A stretch of 7,286 nucleotides of DNA from Promethearchaeota archaeon (GTDB lineage Archaea > Asgardarchaeota > Lokiarchaeia > Sigynarchaeales > SOKP01). Of the stretch, positions 6,534 through 7,286 are shown in pieces. The notes beneath the pieces were generated by a model, which searched no databases, was not told the DNA's origin, and saw nothing but the letters and a program-made list of their open reading frames with translations. Location of the stretch: the NCBI GenBank assembly GCA_019057975.1, contig JAHLWJ010000222.1:1-7286 (forward strand), given 5' to 3'. A program made the position numbers and the translations under genes. Position 1 is the first letter of the stretch, and every line of letters begins with the position of its first letter.

Positions 6534-6574
6534 AAGGATAAAAATAACAATATTTATCCTTATTTAAAGGATAA
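6534..6574. repeat. Three alternating arms able to form two exclusive hairpins
   Basis: AAGGATAAA (6534-6542), TTTATCCTT (6553-6561) and AAGGATAA (6567-6574). The middle arm can pair with either neighbour: 9 bp with a 10-nt loop, or 8 bp with a 5-nt loop. The same AAGGATAAA string occurs in repeat copy B at 97-105. Both stems are AT-rich and weak, and no gene starts just downstream. Confidence 0.45.
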
Positions 6575-6613
6575 TAGATGCTGTAAAAGAAACCCTTAAG
6601 TAATTCTTACAGA

Positions 6614-6712
6614 TTTTTCACAATGTTTTCTTGATAATGAACAAAGTTATATAAATCATCTTTGACAAGTATTTTGATTATCAAAGTAAATCACTATTTA
6701 TTTTAATAACAA
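6614..6712 (+). repeat. Promoter/operator-like repeat, copy D
   Basis: Fourth copy. The left part (6614-6686) matches 1-73 at 68 of 73 positions, while the right tail (6678 onward) resembles 136-172. It looks like the left half of copy A joined to the right half of copy B. The boxes at 6631-6637 and 6662-6668 are 31 bp apart; CTTTGACAA (6660-6668) and TTATCAAAG (6678-6686) form an inverted repeat with one mismatch. It is a direct repeat of the left edge, about 6.6 kb away. About 135 bp separate it from the next gene, which has its own promoter. Confidence 0.7.
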
Positions 6713-6770
6713 TCACCTCTCACAGGTTTGATACTAACCTCCCCTAACTCCTTGTTTTTAAGTCATTATA

Positions 6771-6787
6771 TCAATGTATTATATTGA
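6771..6787. promoter_or_regulatory. Possible operator overlapping the -35 of the toxin-antitoxin promoter
   Basis: TCAATGT (6771-6777) and ATATTGA (6781-6787) form an inverted repeat with one mismatch, and the right arm overlaps the -35 TTGACA. It is a second candidate binding site for the ribbon-helix-helix antitoxin. Confidence 0.3.
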
Positions 6788-6812
6788 CATATTTGTAATA
6801 CTATGATATAAA
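6784..6812 (+). promoter_or_regulatory. Sigma70-type promoter of the type II toxin-antitoxin operon
   Basis: A consensus TTGACA (6784-6789), a 17-bp spacer and TATAAA (6807-6812). Transcription should start near 6819, giving a leader of about 30 nt with AAAGGA (6837-6841) as ribosome binding site ahead of the ATG at 6848. Confidence 0.65.
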
Positions 6813-6822
6813 TATATTACAA
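6793..6822. promoter_or_regulatory. Operator-like inverted repeat around the -10 element
   Basis: TTGTAATA (6793-6800) and TATTACAA (6815-6822) are perfect 8-bp arms 14 bp apart, centred on the -10 at 6807-6812. Type II antitoxins with ribbon-helix-helix domains normally repress their own promoter by binding such sites, so this is the main operator candidate. Confidence 0.5.
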
Positions 6823-6847
6823 TTTTAAATAAAAGAAAGGATGTAAA

Positions 6848-7063
6848 ATGCATACTATTTCAATTAGATTACCTGAAAAATTAGCTAAAGATTTACAAAA
6901 TATGGCTAAGTCTATGGAAAGGTCAAAAAGTTTTTTAATTCGTGAAGCTATTGCAACTTATTTAGAAGAATATAGTGATTATCAGATAGCTCTTGATAGA
7001 CTTCTTGATAAAGATGATAAAATAATTGAAAGTTCTGAGCTGAGGAGTAGGCTTGGCTTATAA
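6848..7063 (+). CDS. Ribbon-helix-helix (CopG/RelB-like) antitoxin of a type II toxin-antitoxin system
   Basis: A 71-residue protein. The N-terminal 45 residues form a ribbon-helix-helix DNA-binding unit: the strand TISIRLP (3-9), helix A (about 10-23, EKLAKDLQNMAKSM) and, after the RSKS turn (25-28), helix B (about 29-42, FLIREAIATYLEEY). As a dimer it would bind operator DNA through the strand. The C-terminal 43-71 (ALDRLLDKDDKIIESSELRSRLG) is the usual toxin-wrapping segment of antitoxins paired with RelE/ParE toxins. The length is normal for the family. It has its own promoter and candidate operators, and the toxin gene overlaps its 3' end by 11 nt, so both are made from one message. The family call is firm; a specific RelB or CopG subfamily is not. 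Confidence 0.85.
   Translation: MHTISIRLPEKLAKDLQNMAKSMERSKSFLIREAIATYLEEYSDYQIALDRLLDKDDKIIESSELRSRLGL
7043..7047 (+). promoter_or_regulatory. Shine-Dalgarno site of the toxin inside the antitoxin gene
   Basis: AGGAG lies within the last codons of the antitoxin, five nucleotides before a TTG at 7053. It decides the toxin start: the frame is closed by a TGA at 7041-7043 and contains no ATG before the conserved AYKILYK. Confidence 0.55.
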
Positions 7064-7286
7064 AATTCTTTATAAAGCTTCTGTTAAAAGCGATTTGAAA
7101 AAGATACCTAAGCTGGAAGTTAAGAGAATTTTAAATAAGATAGAAAGTGATTTAGGAAAAAATCCAGGCAAAGGAGGGTTGCTTAAAGGCAAATTTCAAG
7201 GACTTTACTCATACAGAATTAGTGTTTATCGAGTAATTTATGTAAAAACAGTAGATGGGGTACTGGTTCTTAGAATAAGTCACAGA
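7053..7286 (+). CDS. RelE/ParE family toxin, 3' end cut by the window
   Basis: The first 78 residues of a RelE/ParE-superfamily toxin, read from a TTG start: AYKILYKASVKSDLKKIP (strand and helix 1), helix 2 VKRILNKIESDL, GLLKGKFQGLYSYRIS (the 'L-x-G-x-x-G-x-(Y/W)-x-x-R-(I/V)' core), YRVIYVK and VLVLRISHR. Family members are usually 85-95 residues and continue 'GHR-x-x-V-Y', so only about 10 residues are missing at the edge. RelE members cleave mRNA at the ribosome and ParE members inhibit gyrase; the conserved R55, R60 and the H77-R78 end fit the RelE-like side, but this is not decisive. It overlaps the antitoxin by 11 nt with an internal ribosome binding site, which points to translational coupling. 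The rare TTG start could keep toxin below antitoxin. No frameshift is seen up to the edge. Confidence 0.82.
   Translation, partial: MAYKILYKASVKSDLKKIPKLEVKRILNKIESDLGKNPGKGGLLKGKFQGLYSYRISVYRVIYVKTVDGVLVLRISHR

Noticed and set aside
1..6712. The four repeats as a CRISPR array
   Set aside because: There are only two adjacent copies, the spacing is not that of repeat-spacer units, the repeat contains a TATA-like core, and no cas-like genes are present.
6724..6740. AGGTT/AACCT hairpin as a terminator
   Set aside because: The stem is only 5 bp and the nearest T-run begins about 14 bases after it, too far for an intrinsic terminator.

Overview
The window is a strongly AT-rich piece of a chromosome, most likely from an uncultivated bacterium. 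The bacterial reading rests on purine-rich ribosome binding sites before several genes, two well-formed sigma70-type promoters (5081-5109 and 6784-6812), and a scrap of a TadC-type secretion protein at the left edge. A membrane-anchored Memo/AMMECR-B + CapA fusion beside a long DUF3160 protein is reminiscent of candidate-phylum (for example Patescibacteria) genomes. That placement is a guess, and an archaeal-looking TATA-like repeat argues for some caution.

Layout. Positions 1-172 hold two tandem copies of a promoter/operator-like repeat, followed directly by a 5'-truncated TadC remnant (225-341). On the minus strand lie a 908-residue DUF3160 surface protein (387-3113) and, upstream of it in the same direction, a 591-residue membrane-anchored fusion of an AmmeMemoRadiSam protein B-like domain with a CapA-type metallophosphatase domain (3242-5017). 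A divergent control region (5018-5226) carries two identical 19-bp operator-like repeats. It leads to abiEi (5227-6003), the antitoxin/repressor of a type IV toxin-antitoxin pair. The cognate AbiEii toxin survives only as its last ~55 codons (5993-6175). From 6176 to 6847 there is no intact gene: inverted repeats, two more copies of the left-edge repeat, and a minus-strand coding scrap that may come from a DUF4143-type AAA ATPase. The window ends in a type II toxin-antitoxin operon: a ribbon-helix-helix antitoxin (6848-7063) and an overlapping RelE/ParE toxin (from 7053) cut off by the window edge.

How it fits together. The two minus-strand genes form a cell-envelope pair whose substrate cannot be read from sequence. 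The flanks look like an eroding accessory region: one antitoxin stranded without its toxin, one apparently intact toxin-antitoxin pair, and gene fragments lying against copies of one repeat family. The repeat family, in which two TTGAYAA boxes exactly 31 bp apart bracket a TATATAAAT core in all four copies, is the least explained signal here.
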